DNA of 64,000 nucleotides from Sabellastarte sp. h YS-2021 (Eukaryota; Annelida; Polychaeta; Sabellida; Sabellidae): positions 58,099,293-58,163,292 of the forward strand of contig OZ024927.1 in NCBI GenBank assembly GCA_964017235.1. The letters run 5' to 3'. The translations under genes and the position numbers were made by a program. Under the pieces are notes generated by a model. The model was not told the origin of the DNA. It did no database searches and saw only the letters and a list, made by a program, of their open reading frames with translations. Position 1 is the stretch's first letter. Each line of letters opens with the position of its first letter. Positions 34,150 through 46,190 of this stretch are shown here, in pieces.

Positions 34150-34335
34150 TCATACATTAATTGGTATTTTAAGGGATGCGGGAAAACAGTGCATACTGGT
34201 CTGCATTGAAAACCATCAGACACTGGCAAATAACTACCAACTCGCCACTTCAGGTCATGCCAGAAATCAAACCCAGTACCTCAGTACAACAATCAACATC
34301 CCCATAAACCCCCGAGGGCTTCATAGAACTACAAT
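34150..34335 (-). mobile_element. Decayed SINE (family 2)
   Basis: On the minus strand GGTACTGGGTTTGATTTC (B-box-like, near 34,275) is followed by TGGCATGACCTGAAGTGG, then a segment matching the family-2 body at 17,065-17,275, including the ACCAGTATG...GTTTTCCCGC stretch. The ends are approximate. Confidence 0.45.
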
Positions 34336-34339
34336 TCAG

Positions 34340-37300
34340 TGCAGTTGCATGTCCTCCATGATTTGTGTACTCCTAATGTCACAAATTAATGCTGCTGGAA
34401 GATTTATGTACGTCTAATGTCACAAAGTATTGCTACTAGAAGAGTTATGAAAGGTGACCCTTATTAGACCAAGAACTCTCTGAATACCATTTACTCACTT
34501 ATTTTTCTCCATTTTGGGAAGGATCTATGGGCTATGTTTTTCAAATGGAATTATATCATATATCTACATGAGAGACAGGGACAGGCCTTTTAAAGGTCAA
34601 AATTTACACTTGTTCATTGACTGCAAAGGTGTGGAAAGATCCACAACTGGCTTATTAGTGACATCCCTGGAGACAAATGTGACCTTGATATTTTCCGTTG
34701 TTACACAACTGGAGGTTTGCCACTACTCATTGGGTAAATAGTGCAGATAATGAGTACAAACATTAAACTGCAGAGAAAATATACACTGAGAGTAGTGATA
34801 ACAAAAACCTCATTAACTGACTAAATTATCTGCAGCGGCGGAAACTCGACATCGGCCTTAGAAAGAAGACTTAGGTTATTATCCTACTTCACTGTAGACA
34901 TCATTGGTAGATCTATGATTTGTTGAAGGCAGTGCTTAGTGTGTCACCAAACTAGAGGACGCATGCAAATGCTGAAAGGGAGGATGTCCCATTGTATGAG
35001 CTTGTACAGCAATGGGCAGTTGAGAGGATGCAGCAAAAGCGGTGTATAATAGTTGGTCCAGATTGAACACTGTAAAGCATCAACCATCAGTACCAGTTCC
35101 TACCATACACAGACACAACACACAAATATTTACGATTGGAAGTAATAAAAATGCACAATCCAGGGTATAGGGTATTGGAAATCTTTCAATAGGTTTGTGA
35201 CAGTATCCCGATCCATCAGATTGGTTTACGAGTCCCTTAACATGTTAAGATAAAACCGATAAGTTTATAGTCACTCTAAGAAGGAAAGGGTTGCTGTATG
35301 AGTGTTAGAGAGTTTAGGATCTCTGGTTTAGGTTAAGTTTAGGATATCTGTAAGAACGAAAAGATAACGTTTTACGATGTTATAAATCTGACAAGAATTG
35401 GGAACGGTTTGTGACAATTTCAAACACTTTGAATTTCTCGTAAACTGCTCTTGATGGGTTACGGGTGCTGTACTCATAAACCTGTAAGGAAGTTCCGTAT
35501 TTACAGGATCTTTGTACGATGGCTTTAAGATCATCAAGATGTACAAGAATCAGTTCCCGATTCCTGAAAATTGACAGTCAGGAGCAAGGTTTATGATACA
35601 TAGCAGAAATGGAACAGCCCCATCAGTACACATACATTCAGAAAGAATAAAAGTGTACTATTTTTCCCCAGATAAAATTTGGTAAATTTTAACCATGGTT
35701 TTAAGCTAATAGGTATCTCCTGGTAGAAATCAAGTCCTGTAAAATGTCAAATTTTACCAGTAGCAAGTCAAATTGGAGTTTTATTTATCTAAGCTTGGTA
35801 AAAAGTCACACTGGAGTTTCTACTAGTTGCGAGACCAATTGGAGTTTCTACAAGCTAAACTTGTTAGAAATTCCAATTGAATTTTCAATCAAGCCTAACT
35901 TGGTAGAAAGTCTAATTTGAATGTTGTTATACTCCTGTTTTACCATTTTAGTGGTTATACCATTTTGTAAGTAACCTTTTTTGTTTTGGCCTGTTGATAT
36001 AATTCAAATGTTTTACAGTTTTTAAAAGGTAAATGTGACTATTTTATAATAATGGTATTTGGTTACACTTACATCTTACCAAAAGTATGTTTCAGTATGA
36101 AGCAGGAAGTTTTAGTCCTTATATCAAATAAATGTAGTCATTACATTTTCAGTTCAAGGTAAAGGTCAAAGCAATTTGCCTTACAAGTCAATGGTAAAGT
36201 AGTTGACAAGTTTCCTATTACTTTCACCATAATGCCTCCAAGGAACAAAACACTATCAAATGACTCTGGTGTAAATTTCCCTTGACAATTGTCTTATAAA
36301 TGCTGTTGACTAGAGTTGATCTTCGATGAACTAATTAATGAGCAATGAAGTGAGTTTTAGTTCTAACTGCTTAGCTGTACTGTTGAAATTACTGGTTAGA
36401 TAATGTAAGCCCCCACCCCACAAGAGTCCATATCAAAAAGACTAACAACTTTTTTTCTCAAACTGTGTTTCGATGTCAGTGTTCCTAATTGGATATACGT
36501 TCTGACTTCAAGGACGTTCAAAACACAATTAACAGGATCTGTGTTGGATCAAAACTATATACTACTTGAGCATCATGATTAGGGTTACCCTGAATTGATG
36601 TTTGGAGTCTGAGGGCACCATATTGAATTAAGTCGGAATTTAAGGTTGCAACTTAATACAGCTATGGAGGAAACACACCTTCGACACTTATTATTTGATC
36701 CATTCTGACAACCTTAAGAGATTGACATTCATCTTAAAAAGTTACTTTGACAAGCAGTCTTCTTGAAGGATACAGTCACTGAAATAACAGTGAGTAACGA
36801 ATCCTGGCACAAAATATGGCACTCTAGCCACCAGCCTAATGGTACCATAGAATGAAAGATTAAGCAAGGGACACTGGGCGGTGACTCAGTAGTTTAGGTA
36901 TTTATTAATTACCATACATACACAAAATTTCAGATAGATCCCCCAGTCAGTTAATAATAATAGAAAAACTGTTAAAATTTTACCATAAACTGAAAGGTAC
37001 CCCACTTCAACTTCAAAGCAGTGTAAAACAGACAACCGGACAGGCCTGGGTGATACAAATGTAATATCACCAGACATGAATAATCAACCAGACAAAAGCA
37101 TAATTTTTTCTGGGTTATTTCAGATGAGTAATAGATGACGCAGATACTGACGCCACAAGGTCATGACAAGTAGTCAATGATATGGTCATGTGAGATGAAA
37201 AGGTCATGACAAGTAGTCAGTGATATGGTCAGGTGACATGAAAAGATAAGTTTCAATCGATTGCTGTATTACAGATGGTTGATGTAGGTCACAGTCTATT

Positions 37301-37490
37301 ACCACTAAAATACCTTGTTATTCAGTTTTGTGTGACCCGTCATTATACATAATACTTTTGTCCTTATAATCAGCCACGTGTTTAAACAGGTGCTTTTTAT
37401 AGTTTCCTTCCTGGTCTGTGATATTGAACACATATACTTTTTTAGTTCAATGTGAAAGTGAAACTTGCTTTTAAACTGTGCTATTCTTAG
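34340..37490. other. AT-rich sequence with minor repeats
   Basis: About 35,690-35,930 holds a degenerate roughly 40-bp repeat of the phrase CTTGGTAGAAAGTC...ATTGGAGTTTCTA. Near 37,158-37,241 a 42-bp unit containing GGTCATGACAAGTAGTCA is present twice. No gene is seen. Confidence 0.45.
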
Positions 37491-37494
37491 TCTA

Positions 37495-37755
37495 CGTACA
37501 CATGTATGTGGCTTACGACATCCGACGGATGATTTGCGATAGCGACTTTTTCCCTCCTCATTTATGTTTGGTTGTTTACATGTATCCAATTTGCGACATC
37601 CGACGTCCAATGGCGATTTTTTTCGCTCTGGGACCCCAAAAATCGGATGACAAGTGAATTTAGATTAATGTCGACAGAATATTGGGAAGGTTGAAAAAAA
37701 TTTGCCATCGCAAATCGGCCGTCGGGTGTCGTGAGCCGCATACATGTGTATGTAC
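37495..37755. mobile_element. About 260-bp MITE with imperfect inverted repeats
   Basis: The left arm ACACATGTATGTGGCTTACG... and the right arm on the minus strand ACACATGTATGCGGCTCACG... pair over about 60 bp, through CGACATCCGACGG and GATTTGCGATRGC. Several inner words (CGACATCCGACG) repeat. No coding sequence is present. Confidence 0.7.
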
Positions 37756-38089
37756 ACTTAATAATTGGCATTGATCTGAAACCGGTTCTCCAAACACTTA
37801 ATCGTAAATATCTGTTTCAGGTAGTTTGAATTTATTTTTTATTTATTGCCCCCCCTAAGGCAATAAATTGATATTATTGTATTTTTGGTGTTTTCCCCAT
37901 AAAAGGCTAGAGCATTTTATCCATCATCTGCAGTGTGTGAATAGTATGGCAATCCTGCTGTGTAGATTATTTCTGGTAAAACTAGTGATGTAAGGATTTT
38001 ACCTTTCAAAGACTATTTTCTACCATTCCAAATCTACTTTCTATTGCACTCATCTTCTTAGTCTATTCTAGTCAATTCATGTGATCCTG

Positions 38090-38620
38090 TCATGATCATG
38101 GGGTCACCACCCCTAACTTGTTATCTTGTGTTAACTAAATGAAGTAGTGATTACCAGAACCTCTTGCGCTCACCAGATGATTTGGTGCTGACCAGCTGAT
38201 TTGCTGCTCACAAAATCATATGGTGATCACCAGATGATTTGGTGAGTACCAGATGATTTAGTCATCACCAAATGATGTGCTGATAATGAGATTATTATAA
38301 GGGTCAATCATTATATCATTTGACACTCGCCACTAATTATGTTGTGATCACCAGCTAATATGGACATGTCAACACATAGTCTGAGGAGCACAAGATTATC
38401 TCGTGATCACCACACCATCTGGTAATCATGACCAAATAAGTAGTGATTACCACATCATATGGTGATCACTACTTAATAACTAAGTCGTGATCATGAGACC
38501 TTGTAACACTCACAAGATATTCTTGTGATCACCACATAATAAGTCGTGTGTACAAGATATTCTTGTCATCACCACACAATAAGCCGTGATGGTCTTGTTA
38601 TCGCATCTTAGTACAAGGTA
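38090..38620. repeat. Low-complexity GTGATCACCAG-type repeat
   Basis: Runs of GTGATCACCAGATGATTTGG, CACAAGATTATCTCG and TAAGTCGTGATC words. They match the interior vocabulary of the MITE at 24,636 but without its GGAGCCCC ends. It is probably a relative that lost or never had those ends. Confidence 0.6.
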
Positions 38621-38768
38621 AAATGTAAAGTACGATGCCATAATATGGACTCTGTATGTCACAGTATATTTTATGTTGTTTCTTAATTTCTTTAACTTTT
38701 TTTTGTGTGGGAAATCATTTCTTAAAATTATCAATATACAGACATGCCACTCTTCTCTCATGTTTAGT

Positions 38769-38774
38769 GTGAAT
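38769..38774 (+). repeat. 6-bp target site duplication, left
   Basis: GTGAAT directly outside the left terminal inverted repeat. The same six bases lie directly outside the right one at 55,670-55,675. Confidence 0.85.
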
Positions 38775-38847
38775 AGTAGTATATATTGAGTCAATATCGA
38801 GTCGAGTTTCCCATCAATCATGTCACTTTTTGACAGGTGTGCAGCTG
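38775..38847 (+). repeat. Left terminal inverted repeat of giant element
   Basis: Starts AGTAGTATATATTGAG and ends GTGCAGCTG. 72 of 73 bases match the reverse complement of 55,597-55,669. Weaker similarity continues inward to about 38,950 (CTCTATACAG, GTTTGAGA-like and CGTTTTAA words, matched near 55,495-55,560). Confidence 0.92.
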
Positions 38848-38934
38848 CCTGGGGCAGAGGGTAGATGGATGGCTAGGTAGGGTAGGGGTCTGTGCTACCT
38901 CTATACAGATCTTTGAGAGTGTATCTCTTCGTTT

Positions 38935-41900
38935 TAATGGGCTGTCAATGTTATATTGTAAGCCATGAATCACTTTCTTTAATGGGGCTTTGTGTTTTTA
39001 ATGGGGCTTTGTCTGCTCGCTGGAAGTATTGGTTTTAATGGGGCTTTGTCTTAAGGGGGGCTCTGTAAATGGGCTCAATACTAGCTCAAACTTGAAAAAA
39101 TAAAAATGAATCATCACACAGCTGTGTTATTGTAATGGGGCTTTGTCTGCTGGCCATCTTGGTTTAATGGGGCTTTGTCTGCTAGCCATGTCTTTAATGG
39201 GGCTTTGTGTTTTTAATGGGGCTTTGTCTGCTGGCCATCTGTGTTTAATGGGGCTTTGTCTGCTAGCCCAAGCTTGTTTTAATGGGTCTTTGTTTGCTAG
39301 CCAAGTTTTAATGGTTCTTTGTCTGTTTAATGAGGCTTTGTATGTTAGGCTCTAGATAGATCAATATTACCTCTAAAAACAATGAATCATCACACAATTT
39401 AATGGGGCTTTGTCTGCTAGCTCTCTTGCATTAATGGGGCTTTGTGTTTTTAATGGGGCTTTGTCTGCTGGCCATCTGTGTTTAATGGGGCTTTGTCTGC
39501 TAGCCCAAGCTTGTTTTAATGGGTCTTTGTTTGCTAGCCAAGTTTTAATGGTTCTTTGTCTGTTTAATGAGGCTTTGTATGTTAGGCTCTAGATAGATCA
39601 ATATTACCTCTAAAAACAATGAATCATCACACAATTTAATGGGGCTTTGTCTGCTAGCTCTCTTGCATTAATGGGGCTTTGTCCGCCAGCCAAGCTTTTA
39701 ATGGGTCTTTGTCTGTTTTTAACGGGGCTTTGTCTGCTAGGACCAAGCTTGTAGATGGTTGAGACTGATGAATCATCACTGAGTTATGTTTTTAATGGGG
39801 CTTTGTCTGCTAGAACTGTTTTAATGGGGCTTTGTCCACACCCTTAATGGGGCTAGATCAATATTACTTTGTGTGAAACAAAAAATGAATCATCTACACA
39901 GCTTATGGGGCTTTGTCTGCTAGAACTGTATTAATGGGTCTTTGTCTACTGCAAAATGTTTAATGGGGCCTGGTTTAATGGGGCTTTCTCTACTAGAACT
40001 CTTTTAATTGGCCTTTGTCTCCTACAACTGGTTAATGGGGTTTTGTCTGCTAGCCAAAGCCAGTTTTAATGGGGCTTTGTCTTCTAGCCTACTAGATCAT
40101 ATTACTTCTGGAAAAATGAATCATCACACAGCTGTGTTGTTTTAATGGCGCTTTTGTCTGCTAGAAATGTTGGTTAATGGGGGTTTGTCTGCTAGTTTTA
40201 ATGGGGCTTTATCTGCTAGCCAAAGCTTTTAATGGGGCTTTGTCTGCTGGCCCACACCTCTATTGTTTAATGGGGCTCCATACTACATAAATATTACTTG
40301 TGAAAAAATGAATCATCCCAGAGCTCTGTTTTAATGGGGCTTTGTATGCTAGAACTGTTTAATGGGACTTTTACCTGCTAGATCTGTTTAATGGGGCTTT
40401 GTCTGCTAGCCAAGCTATAATGGGGCTTTGTCTCCTAGCCTACTAGATCAATATTACTTGTGAAATAAAAAATGAAGCATCGAAGCTATATTTAATGGTT
40501 TTGGAAGAAGTAGCTGTAAATTTTTAAAATGAAATAAATCTAGACTTCATTCTAATGCAAAGGATCAGCATTTGGATTTGATTTCTCACACAGAACTGTT
40601 TAAATGAGCCTTTGTCTACTACAACTGTTTAATGGGGCTTTGTCTTCTAGCCTACTAGATCATATTACTACTGAAAAAATGAATCATCACACAGCTGTCT
40701 TGTTTAATGGGGCTTTCTCTGCTAGAAGTCTTGATTAATGGGGCTTTGTCTGCTAGCCCAAGCTAGTTTTAATGGGGCTTTGTCTGCTAGCCCACACTCT
40801 TTAATGGGGCTCTAGATCAATATTACATGTGAAATAAAAAAATGAAGCATCGAAGCTATATGTGATGTGGCTGGAAGAAGTAGCTATAAATTCTTAAAAT
40901 GAAATAAATCTAGACTTCATTGTAACGTAAAGGATCAGCATTTGGATATGATTTCTCACACAATGTATGCTAGCTACATTGGAGCTCTGTTGGAAATCCC
41001 CATTCCCAATTAAGATTAACAGGAAATTTTGAACTCCAGGGTAAGCACACAAACGCAATCTGTCGCCTCATATACAGTCGCAGTTTAATCTCCTGCTTTC
41101 ATGCACACTTTTTGATTAGGGTTAGGGCTTTGGGGTTAGCTGATAATCAGTGTATAGTCGCAGTTTAATCCTAGCCTACTAGATCATATTACTACTGAAA
41201 AAAATGAATCATCACACAGCTGTGTTGGTTAATGGGGCTTTGTCTGCTAGAACATTTTAATGGGGCTTTATCTGCTAGCCAAGCTTTAATGGGGCTTTGT
41301 CTGCTTAGCCCACACCCTTTAATTAGCCTTGATACTAGATCAATATTACTTGTAAAAAATATGTCTTGTTTTAATGGGGGCTTTGTCTGCTAGAACTGTT
41401 TAATGGGGCTTGTTTTAATGGGGCTTTCTCCGCTTAATGGGTCTTTGTCTGCTACAACTGTTTAATGGGGCTTTGTCTGCTGGTCAAGCTTTTAATGGGG
41501 CTTTCTCTTCTAGCCTACTAGATCATATTACTACTGAAAAAATGAATCATCACACAGCTGTCTTGTTTAATGGGGCTTTCTCTGCTAGAAGTCTTGATTA
41601 ATGGGGCTTTGTCTGCTAGCCCAAGCTAGTTTTAATGGGGCTTTGTCTGCTAGCCCACACTCTTTAATGGGGCTCTAGATCAATATTACATGTGAAATAA
41701 AAAAATGAAGCATCGAAGCTATATGTGATGTGGCTGGAAGAAGTAGCTATAAATTCTTAAAATGAAATAAATCTAGACTTCATTGTAACATAAAGGATCA
41801 GCATTTGGATATGATTTCTCACACAATGTATGCTAGCTACATTGGAGCTCTGTTGGAAATCCCCATTTCCAATTAAGATTAACAGGAAATTTCGAACTCC

Positions 41901-43640
41901 AGGGTAAGCACACAAACGCAATCTGTCGCCTCATATACAGTCGCAGTTTAATCTCCTGCTTTCATGCACACTTTTTGATTAGGGTTAGGGCTTTGGGGTT
42001 AGCTGATAATCAGTGTATAGTCGCAGTTTAATCCTAGCCTACTAGATCATATTACTACTGAAAAAATGAATCATCACACAGCTGTGTTGGTTAATGGGGC
42101 TTTGTCTGCTCGAACTTTTTAATGGGGCTTTATCTGCTAGCCAAGCTTTAATGGGGCTTTGTCTGCTGACCCAAACCTCTATTTTTAATGGGGCTCCATA
42201 CTACATAAATATTACTTGTGAAAAAATGAATCATCGCAGAGCTTTGTTTTAATGGGGCTTTGTATGCTAGAACTGTTTAATGGGGCTTTGCCTGCTAGAT
42301 CTGTTTAATGGGGCTTTGTCTGCTAGCCAAGCTTTAATGGGGCTTTGTCTCCTAACCTACTAGATCAATATTACTTGTGAAATAAAAAATGAAGCATCGA
42401 AGCTATATTTAATGGTTTTGGAAGAAGTAGCTGTAAATTTTTAAAATGAAATGAATCTAGACTTCATTCTAATGCAAAGGATCAGCATTTGGATTTGATT
42501 TCTCACACAGAACTGTTTCAATGAGCCTTTGTCTACTACAACTGTTTAATGGGGCCTTGTCTTCTAGCCTACTAGATCATATTACTACTGAAAAAAATGA
42601 ATCATCACACAGCTGTGTTGGTTAATGGGGCTTTGTCTGCTAGAACTTTTTAATGGGGCTTTATCTGCTAGCCAAGCTTTAATGGGGCTTTGTCTGCTGA
42701 CCCACACCTCTATTGTTTAATGGGGCTCCATACTACATCAATATTACTTGTGAAAAAATGAATCATCGCAGAGCTCTGTTTTAATGGGGCTTTGTATGCT
42801 AGAACTGTTTAATGGGTTTTGTCTGCTAGATCTGTTTAATGGGGCTTTGTCTGCTAGCCAAGCTTTAATGGGGCTTTGTCTCCTAGCCTACTAGATCAAT
42901 ATTACTTGTGGAATAAAAAATGAAGCATCGAAGCTATATTTAATGGTTTTGGAAGAAGTAGCTGTAAATTTTTAAAATGAAATAAATCTAGACTTCATTC
43001 TAATGCAAAGGATCAGCATTTGGATTTGATTTCTCACACAGAACTGTTTAAATGAGCCTTTGTCTACTACAACTGTTTAATGGGGCTTTGTCTTCTAGCC
43101 TACTAGATCATATTACTACTGAAAAAATGAATCATCACACAGCTGTGTTGTTTAATGGGGCTTTGTCTGCTAGAAGTGTTGGTTAATGGGGCTTTGTCTG
43201 CTAGAACTTTTTAATGGGGCTTTATCTGCTAGCCAAGCTTTAATGGGGCTTTGTCTGCTGGCCCACACCTCTATTGTTTAATGGGGCTCCATACTACATC
43301 AATATTACTTGTGAAAAAATGAATCATCGCAGAGCTCTGTTTTAATGGGGCTTTGTATACTAGAACTGTTTAATGGGGTTTGTCTGCTAGATCTGTTTAA
43401 TGGGGCTTTGTCTGCTAGCCAAGCTTTAATGGGGCTTTGTCGCCTAGCCTACTAGATCAATATTACTTGTGAAATAAAAAATGAAGCATTGAAGCTATAT
43501 TTAATGGTTTTGGAAGAAGTAGCTTTCAATTTTTAAAATGAAATAAATCTAGACTTCATTCTAATGCAAAGGATCAGCATTTGGATTTGATTTCTCACAC
43601 AATGTATGCTAGCTACATTGGAGCTCTACTGAAAATCTCC
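38935..43640 (+). repeat. Left minisatellite array (GGGGCTTTGTCTGC, plus orientation)
   Basis: Dozens of units of the type TTTAATGGGGCTTTGTCTGC followed by TAGCCAAGC, TAGAACTG or similar. Groups of 2-6 units are separated by a cassette reading AGATCAATATTACTTGTG then AATGAATCATCACACAGC. A longer block with GGAAGAAGTAGCT and AGGATCAGCATTTGGAT occurs at about 40,484, 42,411, 42,932 and 43,493. A segment of about 863 bp is duplicated (40,696 against 41,559), and one of about 237 bp near 39,234 and 39,471. Every unit holds an ATG and few stops, which creates short false frames. Confidence 0.95.
40955..42030 (+). repeat. Spacer block with GATTAGGGTTAGGGC, two copies
   Basis: A block of about 240 bp containing CATTGGAGCTCTG, CCCAATTAAGATTAACAGG, GTCGCAGTTTAATC and GATTAGGGTTAGGGCTTTGG appears at about 40,955-41,195 and 41,820-42,030. 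Diverged versions occur at 43,590-44,020, and in reverse orientation near 45,540, 47,560, 49,520, 51,090, 52,270, 53,390 and 54,280. Confidence 0.9.
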
Positions 43641-46190
43641 ATTCCCAATTGAAATTAACGTAAAATTTCGGACCCCAGGGTAAGCACCCGAACACAATAT
43701 CTCGCCTTCATATACACTCTCAATATATCTTGGTCAATGCTATGGGATGTATGCTGCTGTCAGATGAGGTCTGTTGAAAATCCCCATTCGCAATTAAAAT
43801 TAACGGGAAATTTCGAACCCAAGGGTAAGCACTCGAACGCAATTCCTCACCTCATATACATTCTCAATATCACTTCCTCAGTGCTGTGGGTTAATGAAAA
43901 CAAAACAATTGCTCTCTATCGTATCTGTCACTTATTATACTGATTCTTTAATGATATGGCCATTAGGGTTAGGGCTTTGGGGTTAGGGATGAAGACTATA
44001 TATTGTAAAAAACAATATTTAAGGTGTTTTACACTCACTCTCTCATAATATTATTAATAGGGACAGATCAAGAACTGAGTGCAATGCCTCTGTAACGTAT
44101 TGAGTTTCCCAACAATCATGTCACTTTTTGACAGCTGTAGGGCAGCTGTGGGAAGCTTAAGTAGGAATTATGGCTAGCTATGGCCAGCCTTAATGGACAG
44201 TCTATACTAGCTATCAGCAGGTTCTAAGGGCTCTTTTGATACTTTGTATTAGTTTCTCTCATTATTTGAGACTGCTATTATTTGTGAAATGCTTTTGAAA
44301 TAATATAATGGGATGAAGGCTTTAAGCTGTGAAATGCTTTTGATATAACACACCAGTTGTTCTTAGATTTTAAAAAGGACTTTGACAGAATAAACTTTTA
44401 AAAGGGCTTCGACAAAATAACCTCATAACCTCAAACACCTGACTCCATTGAATTGTTATTTTTTATCTTGTTTAAACGAACTTTGTCATTTTATAAGTGA
44501 TAGTCCCTATAGCTGTATTTGCATTTTCAGCATTATCGGCAGTTTTAGTTATTAGAAGATAATTCACAATGTGTCTAATTTTAGGTCAGTAGTAGGATAT
44601 AAACAGTACAGATTGTGTTTTAAATCAGATTCGCTAAGAGGTGTATTACTAATCCTCCTTTCAAGATATGGGCTTCAATATTTACATGTGAGGGAGTGAG
44701 AAGGATAAATTAAATGAAAATCTAAAATTTAAACTTGGAGACTGAGATTGATTCATGCATTTAGTAACACATGGACGTAGTCATTAATCAGTGCATTAAG
44801 AGAGACTGGTAAATTGAATAAGGTTTTGAACAAGTTTTAGAAAAGTTCATTTATAAAAGAAGATATACCTGTGTAGAGGAGAAAAAATGTTAGAGAATCA
44901 TTAGTCAGTTGATATATGAGCCTTTTATGGTAGTCGTAAAATCACATAGAGTTATGGAAGGGAGGGGGAGGGGTGGTGGTGGTAGATACAAAAAAGGTTT
45001 CCTAGGGTATCATTTAAGGAAATAAAAGGTGAGAGTAGTTTTTCAATTTAAAATATGTTTCTTAAACTGTTTATGCCGAGTTTAAATATTTTATGGTAAA
45101 TTTTATGGTAATATAAATAACACACTTTTATTAAGGGAAAAATGGGGCAAGGTTCATAGATGCAGATGTGGAAAACATGAACGGAGACAGGTGAGTGGGT
45201 AACAGATGAGGTAACTACATAGAAGTAGGTTATTTAAAAAGTTAATGAGGGTGATGGTTGGGTTAAATAGGCGTTAAAGGATTACAAAGAGTTTCACCAT
45301 AGACATACTTTTTTTCTTTGCTAGAGCATTTTTTTTATTTAAAAGTCTTTGTCTGCAGAAAATTTAGATAAACAAATGACATTTGCTTTCCTAGTAGTTT
45401 GTTCAATTATTATAGAACCAATTTAGGCTTCTTTCATTTTTAAAAAGTTGGGGTGACAATCCTGCTCCATCTTGAGGGATTTGCAAATGAATATTTTAAA
45501 ATTTTGGTGCCAAAATAAAACTATTGTTTTACAGTATACACTGTTCATCCCTAACCCCAAGGCACTATACCTAATAAGCATATTATGAGAGAGTCAGTGT
45601 AAAAAGCGTCATATACAATTCAGAACTTATTTTGTTTCATAACCCCAAATCCCTAACCCTAGAGATGTAGGAGATTATATTTCATATGTCCATGAAGTGA
45701 CAAATTGTGTTCGAGTGCTTTCCCGTCAATTTTATTTGGGAATGGAGATTTTTAAATTGAAAAAGGTATACCTGTTAACAATGAACGTTGAATTCATATC
45801 TATATATATGGTTAACTTATAACCAATTTATCTCTGATATTTTTAATTGGTCTTTGTGTTAGAGATTCATTGATTAGTTGATATATGAGCTTCATATGGT
45901 AGTCAGTACATTAAGATAGAGGTTAGAGAGAAGGGGAGACTAGTTGCAAAAATAAGGCTTCTTAAGGCCCTCAGGATATTTATGATAGTAATTATGTGGA
46001 AATGAAAATTTTAAAATAAATAAAGTATGCTTTCTTATAAGGTAAAGGTTGTTGAGCATGATGGTTGGGAGAGCATTACAATAATGTCTAGATTTATTTC
46101 ATTTTAAAAATTTATAGCTAGTTCTTCCTCTCCATTATTGAGAGCGTTTGTCTTCATTAGACAAAGTCCCATAAACAAGTGCACAGCTGC
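43640..46190. other. Core of the giant element
   Basis: Mostly unique AT-rich sequence between the opposed arrays. Diverged spacer blocks at 43,640-44,020 (plus) and 45,540-45,750 (minus) place the centre of symmetry near 44.8 kb. A partial internal copy of the terminal repeat lies at 44,100-44,150. The only frame over 60 codons (43,737-43,943) lies in spacer repeat and looks spurious. Confidence 0.6.
44100..44152 (+). repeat. Internal partial copy of the terminal repeat
   Basis: TGAGTTTCCCAACAATCATG followed by TCACTTTTTGACAGCTGT matches the inner 40 or so bases of the left terminal repeat, in the same orientation. The outer 30 bases (AGTAGTATATATTGAG...) are absent. Confidence 0.8.

Noticed and set aside
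38935..43640. A CRISPR-like array
   Set aside because: The spacers are themselves repeated, unit spacing varies, and the context is clearly eukaryotic with no cas genes.
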